DNA of 64,000 bases from CAWDVK01 sp963805715 (GCA_963805715.1 CAWDVK010000017.1:310001-374000), one strand, 5' to 3'; shown: positions 1 through 7,429, counted from the stretch's first letter. Numbers and translations are program-made. The notes: generated from the sequence alone by a model not told the origin.

Positions 1-617
1 ATCACGTCGCCGAACGGCTGGCTGCCCGAGACACGGCGCAGCCCTCCCGTCTTCCATTTCCTCAGGTTGTCGGCCACCGTCCTGGCCTCGATGGGCTCGC
101 GGTACAGGAGCCATGGCTCCCACTGGGAGCGGGGCATCACCGTAATGCCGCCGAACTCATCGTGCGCTCCCTTCGGCCGATCGCCGCCGCGCATGGTCAT
201 GACGAGGCGGGCAACTTCGCCGCGCCGCTCTAAGCCGGCCTCGGCCAGCGCCCGCGACACGATCGGCGATACCAGCGGGTTACTGGCGACCAGCACGTGC
301 GCGCCGGGCACCAGCACCCGGCGCACCGCCTGACCCCAGCTATGGAAGAAGTCAAGGAGGTCCTGGCGATCGCTCTGCGTCAGGACGGTGAACCTGGGCA
401 GCGGCGAGCGCTGATGCCCGTCAAAGGAGGGCGGGATACGCCAGACACCGCCGTGACCAGCCCGCAGCTTGGCCTGCTCCTTGCCGGTGTACTCGACCAG
501 CCCGTAGGGCGGGTCAGTCACCACCGCCTGGACGGATCGCTCGGCGCGAGCGGCCAGCCAGGGCAGGCAGTCGCCCCGGAACAGGGTTGCCTGACCGTAT
601 TCAAAGGATTCGCTCAC
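1..617 (-). CDS. DNA modification methyltransferase (DPPY type), C-terminus off the window
   Basis: Predicted SAM-dependent amino-methyltransferase that makes m6A or m4C in DNA. About 205 residues are visible, with no stop before the window edge. The catalytic motif DPPYG lies at residues 35-39, followed by a region containing the aromatic/basic segment RKWKTGGLRR typical of these modification enzymes. Because DPPY is near the N-terminus, the SAM-binding FxGxG motif is expected downstream, beyond position 1, which fits a beta-class enzyme. The GTG start at 617 is chosen because an in-frame stop lies upstream and the GTG overlaps the stop of a 17-codon leader (GTGA). No restriction enzyme is visible beside it, so it may be an orphan or prophage/ICE methylase. 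The target sequence is unknown. Confidence 0.88.
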   Translation of the reverse strand, partial: MSESFEYGQATLFRGDCLPWLAARAERSVQAVVTDPPYGLVEYTGKEQAKLRAGHGGVWRIPPSFDGHQRSPLPRFTVLTQSDRQDLLDFFHSWGQAVRRVLVPGAHVLVASNPLVSPIVSRALAEAGLERRGEVARLVMTMRGGDRPKGAHDEFGGITVMPRSQWEPWLLYREPIEARTVADNLRKWKTGGLRRVSGSQPFGDV

Positions 618-667
618 CGGCGCGTCACCCCGCCGCGCACGACCGCGGGCTGGCGCCTGGCTGCCAT
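614..667 (-). CDS. 17-codon leader ORF coupled to the methyltransferase
   Basis: An ATG at 667 follows a strong Shine-Dalgarno (GAGGAGG) and encodes MAARRQPAVVRGGVTRR before a TGA. That TGA overlaps the GTG start of the methyltransferase. The methyltransferase itself has no clear ribosome site of its own. The arrangement suggests translational coupling, with ribosomes ending the leader and re-initiating on the methylase. The peptide is Arg-rich and has no recognised family. It could instead be the real N-terminus of the methylase joined by an indel, but the methylase reads as complete from its GTG. Confidence 0.5.
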   Translation of the reverse strand: MAARRQPAVVRGGVTRR

Positions 668-687
668 GTGAGCCTCCTCAGAGCAGG

Positions 688-716
688 ACAGTAGAGGCCG
701 CGCGGCCGGCGCACAA
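688..716 (-). promoter_or_regulatory. Sigma-70-like promoter for leader/methyltransferase
   Basis: On the minus strand a TTGTGC hexamer (716-711) and a TACTGT hexamer (693-688) are separated by 17 bases, close to the vegetative consensus. Transcription would start about 7 bases downstream, only some 14 bases from the leader ATG. This is a motif match only. Confidence 0.45.
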
Positions 717-1069
717 GAAGGGGCCGCCCGGCAGGGCCGGGAGGCGCGCAGCACCTCCGCCAGCCGGCTCCGCTCGCGCTGGGTTAGGGCGGCAGCCCAG
801 CCGGGTACGCCACTAAAGCCAGGTACGCCAGCCTGGCTGTCCGCAGGCCCGGAGTCCGGCAGATCGTGGCGGGCATGCGGTCGGCGAGCCGTCAGGGGAT
901 GGCGCCAAGACGCAGGTAAGAGCAGGAGGCCCGTAGCAACCGGGCTACCCGCGAGGCGCGTGCCGGGCGGCGCCCAGGGCCAGGGTTTGCCAGCAGAGAG
1001 CGTCTGGACCCACCTGCCGCCCAGCCCTCTTTCCCGGCGCCGCGCGCCAGACTCAACTAAGCTGACGCC
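717..1069. other. Intergenic stretch without a supported gene
   Basis: Open frames here on both strands have no recognisable protein features. The only structure seen is a short GC hairpin (CCCGGC-AGG-GCCGGG) near 727-741. The stretch separates the leftward methyltransferase from the rightward VapB-like gene, so it should hold their divergent promoters. Confidence 0.4.
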
Positions 1070-1363
1070 GTGGTCTTCAAGCAGGTCGGGGATGGGCGTC
1101 CGTATCCCGATCATGCCAGGACGCCTCGTGAATGGGCAGATATCCCGCCTCGTCCCGTGCGGCTGGATCAGCTCATCACCACCAAGAACGTGCTGGATCT
1201 GCATTCGGTCCTGGCCCAGGATTCCACCTTCTACGGTGACCTGTTCCCGCATGTCATCCGCTGGCATGGTGAGCTCTACCTGGAGGACGGCCTGCACCGC
1301 GCGCTGCGCGCCGCCCTGCATCAGCGCTCTGTCCTGCACGTCCGGGTGCTGGAGCTGGACTGA
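1070..1363 (+). CDS. VapB-family antitoxin-like conserved actinobacterial protein
   Basis: A 97-residue protein starting at GTG. The central segment VRLDQLITTKNVLDLHSVL and the C-terminal segment YLEDGLHRALRAALHQRSVL match, from memory, a conserved actinobacterial family that annotation pipelines label type II toxin-antitoxin VapB family antitoxin. No PIN-domain toxin is adjacent: the next gene is a convergent esterase 22 bases away. The VapB label may therefore be only a family name and not evidence of a working toxin-antitoxin pair. The start is supported by the family-typical N-terminus (VFKQVGDGRPYPDH). Confidence 0.7.
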   Translation: MVFKQVGDGRPYPDHARTPREWADIPPRPVRLDQLITTKNVLDLHSVLAQDSTFYGDLFPHVIRWHGELYLEDGLHRALRAALHQRSVLHVRVLELD

Positions 1364-1385
1364 GCCGCTCCCCCCAGCACCCTCC

Positions 1386-2654
1386 TCAGGACGCGGCGGT
1401 CTTGCCCGGCTTCGGCGACCTCGCCGGCGCCTTCGACGACCTGGCCGGCGGCTTCGGCTTGCGAGACTGATTCGCCTTGGCCTGGTGCTCCTTCGCCAGC
1501 CGCTCCCTGGCGACCTGCTGATCATGGACGACGATGTCGTGCGCCAGGCCGGTCGTCATCCACTGCAGCATGGGGGGCAGCAGCGCCCGCCAGGTGAAGG
1601 CGGTGTGGCCGCCGCCCGGCACGAACTTGAGCGTGACGTTCGGCTGGCGGAGCTCGAGCAGCTGAGCGAAGATCTGGGCGCTGCGCACGTCGGCCTGGTC
1701 CAGCATGCCCGCTCCGAGCCAGAACTGAGGGAGCACCTGGCTGGACGGGACGGACTGGAGCAGGTCCATCGGGGTGTTCAGCCGGGCCAGCGTGCGGTTG
1801 CCCCCGAAGGGGCTGACCTCGCGTACCGGGTCGACGAGCTGGTTGGCGGACGGAAAGAAGTAGCCGCTGAGCACGCCTGCTGAGCTGTACACATTGGGAT
1901 GCTGCAGGCTGAGGTTGGCGGCACAGAAGCCGCCCTCGGAGTAGCCGGCGATGCCCCAGCCGACCCCTGGCTGCTGCACCCGCAGCATCCTGGCGATGTA
2001 GCGCGGCAGGTCGCCGGACATGAACGTGTCGTCCTGCGGGCCGTGGTACTGGTTCAGGCACTGGAGGGACTGCCCGCGCGGGCCGTTGACGGCCGGCATG
2101 ACCAGCACGGCCGGGTCAGCGCGGTGCTCCTTGACCAGATGGTCAAGGAGCGTATTCACGCCCAGCACCGTGATCCAGTCTTGCGGGTTGCCGGGAAAGC
2201 CGTGCAGGAACTCCATCACCGGGAACCGGTAGGTATGGTACGCGCCCGGCCAGAAGTACTGCGGGGGCAGGAAGACAAAGACCGGCCTGGTCAGGTGGCT
2301 ACGCTGGCCGTGCACGATCAGCAGTGCCGTGTAGCCCTGCTGCGCCGCCAGCTGAGCGTCGATGGTCTGGCCGAGGAAGGTACCCAGCTTGTCCCCGGAC
2401 CGGCTGGAGACGGTGGGCACCTGTGCCGCCTGGACGCCCTGGTTGGTCATGTCCGAGATCGCGGCATTCCAGTTCTGGTAGTAGTCGTAGTACTTGTTCA
2501 CCGCGGCGACGCCGAACATCATCGCCGGCACGAACGCCAGGCAGGCGGCAAGAACACGGAAGACCAGCTGCTTCGCTACGACCAGCCACCACACCAGCGC
2601 CCCGAAGACGGCGAGCAGCAGCAGGAAGAACAGCGTGCTCTGCGGCTCAGGCAA
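1386..2654 (-). CDS. Membrane-anchored alpha/beta-hydrolase esterase (esterase D/Ag85-like fold)
   Basis: A 422-residue predicted hydrolase. Hydrophobic segments at about residues 7-26 and 31-51 anchor it in the membrane. The rest is an extracellular alpha/beta-hydrolase of the putative-esterase type: an HGFPGN oxyanion-loop motif near 151, nucleophile elbow GYSEGG with Ser239, and a late His in PGGGHTAF. The C-terminal 35 residues are a Lys/Pro/Ser-rich basic tail, probably disordered or wall-associated. The family includes mycolyltransferase-like and feruloyl-esterase-like enzymes, and the substrate here cannot be told. It is convergent with the VapB-like gene. Confidence 0.82.
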   Translation of the reverse strand: MPEPQSTLFFLLLLAVFGALVWWLVVAKQLVFRVLAACLAFVPAMMFGVAAVNKYYDYYQNWNAAISDMTNQGVQAAQVPTVSSRSGDKLGTFLGQTIDAQLAAQQGYTALLIVHGQRSHLTRPVFVFLPPQYFWPGAYHTYRFPVMEFLHGFPGNPQDWITVLGVNTLLDHLVKEHRADPAVLVMPAVNGPRGQSLQCLNQYHGPQDDTFMSGDLPRYIARMLRVQQPGVGWGIAGYSEGGFCAANLSLQHPNVYSSAGVLSGYFFPSANQLVDPVREVSPFGGNRTLARLNTPMDLLQSVPSSQVLPQFWLGAGMLDQADVRSAQIFAQLLELRQPNVTLKFVPGGGHTAFTWRALLPPMLQWMTTGLAHDIVVHDQQVARERLAKEHQAKANQSRKPKPPARSSKAPARSPKPGKTAAS

Positions 2655-2768
2655 TCATGACTCCCGAGGTCAGCGCTCAGTTCAGCCGGTTGCTGCAGCT
2701 AAGGTAACGAACGGCGACGATGCCCGGTGCCCGCACCGGGCACTGCCATCAGGTGTCGCCCCGATAAG

Positions 2769-2858
2769 TGGCGGTGGAGGTGGGATTTGAACCCACGGAA
2801 GGGTTGCCCCTTCACACGCTTTCGAGGCGTGCGCCCTCGGCCACTAGGCGACTCCACC
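2769..2858 (-). tRNA. tRNA-Ser, anticodon CGA
   Basis: The minus strand folds as a class II tRNA. Acceptor GGTGGAG pairs with CTCCACC, the anticodon loop is CTCGAAA (anticodon CGA, reads UCG), there is a long variable arm with loop, and the T loop is GGTTCAAATCC. The 3' CCA is encoded (complement of 2769-2771). Confidence 0.95.
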
Positions 2859-2905
2859 GCGGATGAGCCTACCTGAGTGCGACCGCTGCCGCCCCACGCC
2901 GCCAG

Positions 2906-3421
2906 CTACCTGCGCTGATCGAAGAAATCACGGAGGACGGCGGCGCACTCGGCAGCGAGCACCCCGCCGATCACCTCGACCGGCTCGCCAAGGCGCCGGT
3001 CATGCAGCGGATCCCAGATCGACCCTGCTGCTCCGGCCCGGCTGTCCGCGGCGCCGTACACCAGCCGGTGCAGCCGTGCGGCCAGTACCGCTCCCGCGCA
3101 CATCGTGCACGGCTCCAGCGTGACCACGAGCGTGCAGCCTGTCAGCCGCCAGCTGCCGAGGGCGGCCGCGGCGGCGCGAAGCGCAATGATCTCGGCGTGC
3201 GCGGTCGGATCCCGGTCTGCCTCGCGGCGGTTCCGCCCGCGACCGATGACCGTGCCCGCCGGGTCCAGCACGACCGCCCCGACCGGCACGTCCCCGACCG
3301 GCACGTCGGCCGGCCCGGCAGCCGCGCTGGCCGCCCCTGCCCCCGCGGCAGATGCCGCGCCCGCCTGCTCCAGGGCGAGCCGCATGGCGGGCTCGAAGCC
3401 TGCCCGGTAGCCGGTGGTCAC
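2906..3421 (-). CDS. tadA: tRNA adenosine(34) deaminase TadA
   Basis: Converts A34 to inosine in tRNA-Arg(ACG). The zinc site and catalytic Glu lie in TAHAE (His75, Glu77) and PCTMC (Cys105, Cys108), counted from the GTG at 3421. The C-terminal half is typical, including the GAAD-S-AGAAGS segment. An Ala/Gly-rich insertion (about residues 20-38) separates the first helix from the first strand and is longer than usual. The start at GTG 3421 restores the normal N-terminal helix. ATG 3385 is a shorter alternative that cuts it. It lies 16 bases downstream of its usual partner gene, probably in one transcript. Confidence 0.92.
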   Translation of the reverse strand: MTTGYRAGFEPAMRLALEQAGAASAAGAGAASAAAGPADVPVGDVPVGAVVLDPAGTVIGRGRNRREADRDPTAHAEIIALRAAAAALGSWRLTGCTLVVTLEPCTMCAGAVLAARLHRLVYGAADSRAGAAGSIWDPLHDRRLGEPVEVIGGVLAAECAAVLRDFFDQRR

Positions 3422-3437
3422 GGCAGGCCGCTCGCCG

Positions 3438-3935
3438 TCACGGCCCGAATGCCCCGTCGAGGGCTCGCTCCAGCGCGTGACCGAAGCCGATCTTCCTCGC
3501 GATGCTGGCGATCGCCTCGTCCGGAAAGAGGTCGAGATCGCCCGATAGCGCGCCCAGGTCCATCTCGTCCACGCCGAGATCGGCGAAGATGGACATGTCG
3601 CCAGCGGGCAGGACCTGGTCCAGGTCCTCATCATCCGGCACCGGGATGTCCAGGTAGTCCAGCACCTGACGGGCCAGTTCCCAGTCGACGGCCGCCGTGA
3701 GATCAGACAGGAAGAGCGAGACATGATGGCCGAACACGCGAAGGGCCACGAAAAAGTCATCGCCCACCGCGACCAGGCCAATCGTGCCGCCAATACCTGG
3801 CTGCTGCCGCAGGGCCTGGATGAGCCCGTCCAGATTCTCCATCCGGGCCGCGGGCAGTACCTCAACCTCCCAGACCTCGTCTTCACGGTAGGCGACGACC
3901 GCGAAGTCGCTACTGGTCACATCGCTCATCCTCAT
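3438..3935 (-). CDS. tRNA adenosine deaminase-associated protein
   Basis: A 165-residue acidic protein. The segments FAVVAYREDEVWEVE and VLDYLDIPVPDDEDLDQV are characteristic of the actinobacterial family always found beside tadA and named only for that association. Its biochemical role is unknown; a chaperone or specificity partner for TadA is a guess. No membrane segment or metal site is visible. It starts at ATG 3935, upstream of tadA on the same strand, and is presumably co-transcribed with it. Confidence 0.88.
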   Translation of the reverse strand: MRMSDVTSSDFAVVAYREDEVWEVEVLPAARMENLDGLIQALRQQPGIGGTIGLVAVGDDFFVALRVFGHHVSLFLSDLTAAVDWELARQVLDYLDIPVPDDEDLDQVLPAGDMSIFADLGVDEMDLGALSGDLDLFPDEAIASIARKIGFGHALERALDGAFGP

Positions 3936-4313
3936 CCCGCCGGCTGCGCTCAGGTAGGAATGGTGTCAGATTCTCCTGCGCCGCGTGCACTCATCCGGGG
4001 GTCCGGGCTGCTCCCCGTCCGGCGCGGCCGCCGCTGAGTCGTCACCGGCACGCATGCCGGCGGCCCGGAGCGGGCATAGAGGCGATGATGGCCACGATGC
4101 CGAACCTCTCCCTGCTGGCTCCGGCCGGCCGTTACGACTCGCCCGGCCGCGCGGCGCGCAAGCCTATCCCTCTCCCATCCCGTAAGGTTAACCTCTCGGT
4201 TAGTAGTCTTTGGTCGGCAAAATGCCTCAGCTATGCTGACGCCAGTCAGCTGACATGGGCGGACGGCTGACGCCGCAACGGTCAACTGCGAGCGCACCAG
4301 GGAGGTGATCTCG
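3936..4313. other. Divergent intergenic region
   Basis: No convincing gene is seen. It must contain the promoter for the leftward tadA pair and for the rightward small membrane protein. A GGTTAACC palindrome lies at 4186-4193 in the more AT-rich middle part, with no assigned binding protein. Confidence 0.4.
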
Positions 4314-4466
4314 ATGCTGAAGAAGGTCATCTCATGGGCGATCGTTATCTTCATCATCTACTATCTGGCGACAGATCCTGCCGGGGCAGCCGCGTTCATG
4401 CACCATATCTTCAACGGCCTGAAGACAATCGGAGCGTCATTGGCTACGTTCTTCAACTCCCTCTAG
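4314..4466 (+). CDS. Small single-pass membrane protein (50 aa)
   Basis: The ATG is preceded by GGAGGTGATC, an unusually long match to the 16S anti-Shine-Dalgarno, which strongly supports translation. The peptide begins MLKKVISWAIVIFIIYYL, a Lys-flanked transmembrane helix, followed by a short amphipathic tail (FMHHIFNGLKTIGASLATFF). It ends 4 bases before the PH-domain gene, so the two are surely co-translated. I recall similar short proteins in other actinobacteria but no known function. A membrane partner of the PH-domain protein is plausible. Confidence 0.75.
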   Translation: MLKKVISWAIVIFIIYYLATDPAGAAAFMHHIFNGLKTIGASLATFFNSL

Positions 4467-4470
4467 TGTC

Positions 4471-5031
4471 ATGAGACAGCCAACGTCAGGCGCGCGCGGG
4501 CCCGTCGCCGTTAACAAGTACCTGCTCCCGCGGGAAGTTCAGGTTGCGACGGTCCGGCGGCATCCGGCTGTCCTCATCGGCCCCAGCATCCTGGCACTCG
4601 GCGGGCTGCTCCTGGCCGGAGTCCTCAGCGCTACGGTCGTGCGCGGCAACGAGGTGCTGACGGCCATCGTCTGGATAGCCTGGGGAGTTCTTCTCGTCCG
4701 GCTGATCTGGCAGGCCATTAACTGGGCGGTCGATTATTTTGTGGTGACGACGGAGCGCATACTGCTGACCTCGGGAGTTCTGACCCGCAGTGTCGCGATG
4801 ATGCCGCTCACGAAGGTCACGGACATGAGCTTCCGCCGGTCGTTCGGCGGCCGGATGCTCGGCTACGGCGAGTTCGTGGTCGAGTCCGCTGGCCAGGATC
4901 AGGCATTGCGAAATATTGACCACATTCCGTATCCCGAGCAGCTTTACCTTCTGATATGTGGGATGATTTTCCCGTCCAGCGCTGACGCGGCCGACGACGA
5001 CAGCCGGCAGCCTGTCCCCGACGAGCTGTAG
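4471..5031 (+). CDS. PH domain-containing membrane protein (bPH2 type)
   Basis: A 186-residue protein. Two hydrophobic segments (about residues 35-55 and 62-80) precede a bacterial PH (YdbT-like) domain with DYFVVTTERILLTSGVLTR and the following MMPLTKVTDMSF strand pair. That order, hairpin membrane anchor then bPH2 with the domain facing the cytoplasm, is normal for the family. The C-terminus is short and acidic. It lies 4 bases after a 50-residue membrane peptide. The family is of unknown biochemical function and probably scaffolds at the membrane. Confidence 0.85.
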   Translation: MRQPTSGARGPVAVNKYLLPREVQVATVRRHPAVLIGPSILALGGLLLAGVLSATVVRGNEVLTAIVWIAWGVLLVRLIWQAINWAVDYFVVTTERILLTSGVLTRSVAMMPLTKVTDMSFRRSFGGRMLGYGEFVVESAGQDQALRNIDHIPYPEQLYLLICGMIFPSSADAADDDSRQPVPDEL

Positions 5032-5062
5032 GCCGGAGCGACTGGTCCTTCCCCGGGGTTCG

Positions 5063-5099
5063 TGCGGCCGGATGACTGATCATCTGACGTCCGGCCGCA
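5063..5099 (+). terminator. Hairpin terminator after the PH-domain gene
   Basis: A perfect 10-bp inverted repeat, TGCGGCCGGA / TCCGGCCGCA, with a 17-base loop begins about 30 bases past the PH-domain stop codon. There is no T run, as is common in high-GC actinobacteria. Confidence 0.6.
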
Positions 5100-5479
5100 T
5101 GAGCCTGCGCGGGTGATGCCCGGCCCGGAACCGAGCACACCCGGCGAGACCAATGTCCGCCGAGCGCTGAGCGCCCCGGGCAGCCGGCTCCGCTGCGCAG
5201 TGGCCGGGCCAGGTTCCCTCCCGCAGGTTCCGGCCCGGCCACCTCAGATCAGACGCTCCGCTTCCCCGCCCGGTTGACGCCTGCTCGCTGGCGATCTGAG
5301 CCGCTCAATGGTGGTGATCGTCCGGTACTTGCGGGAGCGCACAGTTGTCGGTGACGACAGTCCTGTTCGACCGGTTCATGGCCGGCGCAGTTGCCTGGAT
5401 ATAGCTGCGCTCAGGCATCTGGATTAGAGCGGGCAAGGGAACCGGACCCAGCTGGCGGCGCTGTGCTGAGCGGTGGCCG
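5100..5479. other. Intergenic stretch without a supported gene
   Basis: Short open frames are present but none has a ribosome site with family-like sequence. From about 5449 the DNA becomes similar to 6066 onward, which is the start of a duplicated segment. Confidence 0.4.
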
Positions 5480-5506
5480 TGAACTTGTTGGGCGCCGGCT
5501 GCGGAT
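5480..5506 (+). promoter_or_regulatory. Putative ECF-type promoter, copy 1
   Basis: TGAAC, 17 bases, CGGAT. The identical layout occurs at 6096-6122 in front of the sigma-factor gene. The spacer differs between the copies while the two boxes are kept, as expected if an ECF sigma factor reads both. The assignment is inferred from this conservation. Confidence 0.4.
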
Positions 5507-5544
5507 AACGGATGTAGCCTCCCGAGCACCCGGAAGGGGTCACC

Positions 5545-6027
5545 GTGTACCAGCCCTACCCGTCCAGCGGCCAGCCGGTCGCGCCGCTGCGGCCTCCCGC
5601 TCCCGCGCCGGTGCTGACCGCAGTCAAGCTCATGTACGCGGGCGCCGCGGTCAGCACCGTGCCCCTGATCATCACGCTGGCCTTCATCGGCGACATCAAG
5701 GCCTACCACCTGCGATACCTGGGCCACAGCCTCACCTCGGCCCAGCTCAGCCACCTGAGACCGCTCATCATCACGGTGGTGATAGTCGTCGACCTGGTCG
5801 TGCCCGCCCTGTGGCTGTGGATGGCGCGGGCGAACGGCCAGGGCAGGAGCGGGGCGCGCATCCTGTCCACGGTGCTGCTCGGCCTGGCGACGCTGCAGCT
5901 TACCGGCAACAATGGCGTCGTGCAGGTGTCCTGCGCCGCGCTGACGTGGCTGATTGGCCTTGCCGCGGTGTGGCTGCTCTGGCGCCCGGCCTCCAGCGCG
6001 TTCTTCAAGCCGCAGGGCGTCGCGTGA
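5545..6027 (+). CDS. Four-TM membrane protein, copy 1 of a duplicated gene
   Basis: A 160-residue protein with a Pro-rich cytoplasmic N-terminus (YQPYPSSGQPVAPLRPPAPA) and four predicted helices at about 30-50, 77-97, 108-124 and 131-148. It is closely similar over its whole length to the C-terminal two-thirds of the product at 6771-7418, so the two are recent paralogues. GTG 5545 is chosen because GGAAGGGG lies just upstream and the homology begins there. In this copy the membrane protein stands directly behind the shared promoter, with no sigma gene. Function is unknown. Such proteins often act as sensors or anti-sigma-like partners, but no anti-sigma motif is visible. Confidence 0.7.
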   Translation: MYQPYPSSGQPVAPLRPPAPAPVLTAVKLMYAGAAVSTVPLIITLAFIGDIKAYHLRYLGHSLTSAQLSHLRPLIITVVIVVDLVVPALWLWMARANGQGRSGARILSTVLLGLATLQLTGNNGVVQVSCAALTWLIGLAAVWLLWRPASSAFFKPQGVA

Positions 6028-6095
6028 CTTCAGCCGTCGTCTGCTCAGACGAGCCTTGACTGCTCAGCTGGCGGCGCTGTGCTGAACGGTGGCCG

Positions 6096-6122
6096 TGAAC
6101 TTTGGGGGTGCCGGTTACGGAT
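6096..6122 (+). promoter_or_regulatory. Putative ECF-type promoter, copy 2
   Basis: TGAAC-N17-CGGAT, matching the motif at 5480-5506 inside a roughly 90-base duplicated upstream segment. It lies about 60 bases before the sigma-factor start and suggests autoregulation. Confidence 0.4.
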
Positions 6123-6155
6123 GGCAGATGTAGCCTCGCGAGCACCCGGAAGGGC

Positions 6156-6182
6156 ATGGGCATGAATCAAGGTCGCGCATGA
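6156..6182 (+). other. Mini-cistron overlapping the sigma-factor start
   Basis: ATG 6156 (or 6162) opens a frame of eight (or six) codons, M-G-M-N-Q-G-R-A, ending in a TGA that overlaps the sigma-factor ATG (ATGA). GGAAGGG sits just upstream of the mini-cistron, whereas the sigma ATG has no Shine-Dalgarno of its own. Translational coupling is inferred. Confidence 0.35.
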
Positions 6183-6778
6183 GGCGGCGCCGGGCCGCCG
6201 CCGCGGATGATGCTGCGGTCATTGAGAGTTCCTGGCGGGAGCCGGAACGGTTCGCGGTTCTGTTTGACAGGCACGCCCCGCATATTTACCGCTACCTTGC
6301 CCGGCGTGCCGGCCGTCAGGTTGCCGATGATCTGGTCGCCGAGACGTTCCTGGCCGCGTTCGCCAAGCGGGACCGGTATGACCTCCGCCACGCGGATGCC
6401 CGGCCCTGGCTGTACGGGATCGCCACCAACCTGGTCGGCCAGCATCGCAGGGACGAGGCCCGCCAGTACCGGATCAGCCAGGCCGCGGTGGCGGAGCCCG
6501 AGGCTGCTGGTCACGCCGAGCGGGTGGCAGCCGATGTCACGGCCCGGGCGATGCGCCCGCTGCTGGACGCGGCGCTGGCCGCGCTGCCGGCCGGTGACCG
6601 GGATGTGCTGCTGCTCATCGCCTGGGAGCAGCTGACCTACCAGGAAGTATCGCGGGCGCTGGCCATCCCGGTGGGGACGGTGCGGTCCAGGCTGCACCGG
6701 GCGCGCACGAAGACGCGCCAGGTCCTGGCCGGTACCGATGCGGCTGCCACGTATGAGGAGATCACGACCAATGAATGA
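6179..6778 (+). CDS. ECF-type RNA polymerase sigma factor
   Basis: A 199-residue sigma-70 family protein. Region 2 spans about residues 27-95, with the DDLVAETFLAAF helix and the ARPWLYGIATNLVGQHRR segment. Region 4 spans about 138-188, with the LTYQEVSRALAIPVGTVRSR helix-turn-helix. There is no region 3, so it is an ECF sigma factor. Its stop overlaps the downstream gene by 8 bases, so the pair is translationally coupled, as is usual for a sigma factor and its regulator. The start lacks a ribosome site and is preceded by a coupled mini-cistron. It is probably autoregulated from the TGAAC-N17-CGGAT promoter. Confidence 0.9.
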   Translation: MRRRRAAAADDAAVIESSWREPERFAVLFDRHAPHIYRYLARRAGRQVADDLVAETFLAAFAKRDRYDLRHADARPWLYGIATNLVGQHRRDEARQYRISQAAVAEPEAAGHAERVAADVTARAMRPLLDAALAALPAGDRDVLLLIAWEQLTYQEVSRALAIPVGTVRSRLHRARTKTRQVLAGTDAAATYEEITTNE

Positions 6779-7418
6779 CATGGAGCTGCTTCGGGAGCTG
6801 GCGCAGGAGACGCCCCTGCCCGCGCCTGCCGAGCTGGACCCGGCCCGCGCCAGGCTGGCCGCCGCGATCGCCGCCGATCCGGCCGCCGGACGCTTCACAG
6901 CCGTACCAGAGGTCACCATGCACCAGCCCTACCCGTCCGGTGGCCAGCCGGTCGAGCCGTTGCGGCCTCCTGCTCCCGCGCCGGTGCTGTCCGCGGTCAA
7001 GCTCATGTACGGGGGCGTCGTCGGCACCGTCATGCAACTGATCATCGCGCTGGCCTTCATCGGCGATATCAAGGCCTACCACCTGGCAGTGCTCGGGCAC
7101 CACCTCACCACGGCCCAGCTCAGCCACCTGCGCCCGCTCATCATCACGCTGGTGATAGTCGTCGGCCTGGTCGTGATCGCCCTGTGGCTGTCGATGGCGC
7201 GGGCGGTCGGCCAGGGCAGGAACTGGGCGCGCATCCTGTCCACGGTGCTGTTCGGCCTGGCGACGCTGGAGCTGATCGGCAACCACGGCGTCGCGCAGGT
7301 GTTGTGGGCCATGCTGACGTGGCTGACCGGCCTCGCCGCGGTGTGGCAGCTCTGGCGCCCGGCCTCCAGCGCGTTCTTCAGGCGATGCCGACAGGCGGCA
7401 TTGACGCGGCGACCGTGA
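6771..7418 (+). CDS. Chimeric protein: CU044_5270-like N-terminus fused to 4-TM protein copy 2
   Basis: The first ~45 residues (MNDMELLRELAQETPLPAPA and following) resemble the N-terminus of the CU044_5270 family, which normally follows this kind of ECF sigma gene and continues with a TM helix and a long extracellular domain. Here it instead runs, from about residue 50, into a 4-TM protein nearly identical in layout to the product at 5545-6027. An internal ATG at 6918 with AGAGGTCACC upstream could start the 4-TM protein alone. The normal partner has therefore been truncated and joined to a duplicated neighbour. The overlap with the sigma gene keeps them coupled. Whether the fusion still controls the sigma factor is unknown. 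Confidence 0.7.
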   Translation: MNDMELLRELAQETPLPAPAELDPARARLAAAIAADPAAGRFTAVPEVTMHQPYPSGGQPVEPLRPPAPAPVLSAVKLMYGGVVGTVMQLIIALAFIGDIKAYHLAVLGHHLTTAQLSHLRPLIITLVIVVGLVVIALWLSMARAVGQGRNWARILSTVLFGLATLELIGNHGVAQVLWAMLTWLTGLAAVWQLWRPASSAFFRRCRQAALTRRP

Positions 7419-7429
7419 GCTGGACGATC

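Noticed and set aside
960..2660. Long rightward open frames across the esterase gene
   Set aside because: They are antisense to a gene with clear hydrolase motifs and have Arg/Pro/Gly-rich shadow composition.
5305..5420. Possible 37-residue leftward peptide ending DDHHH
   Set aside because: No ribosome site and no recognised family; occurs in intergenic DNA next to the duplication.
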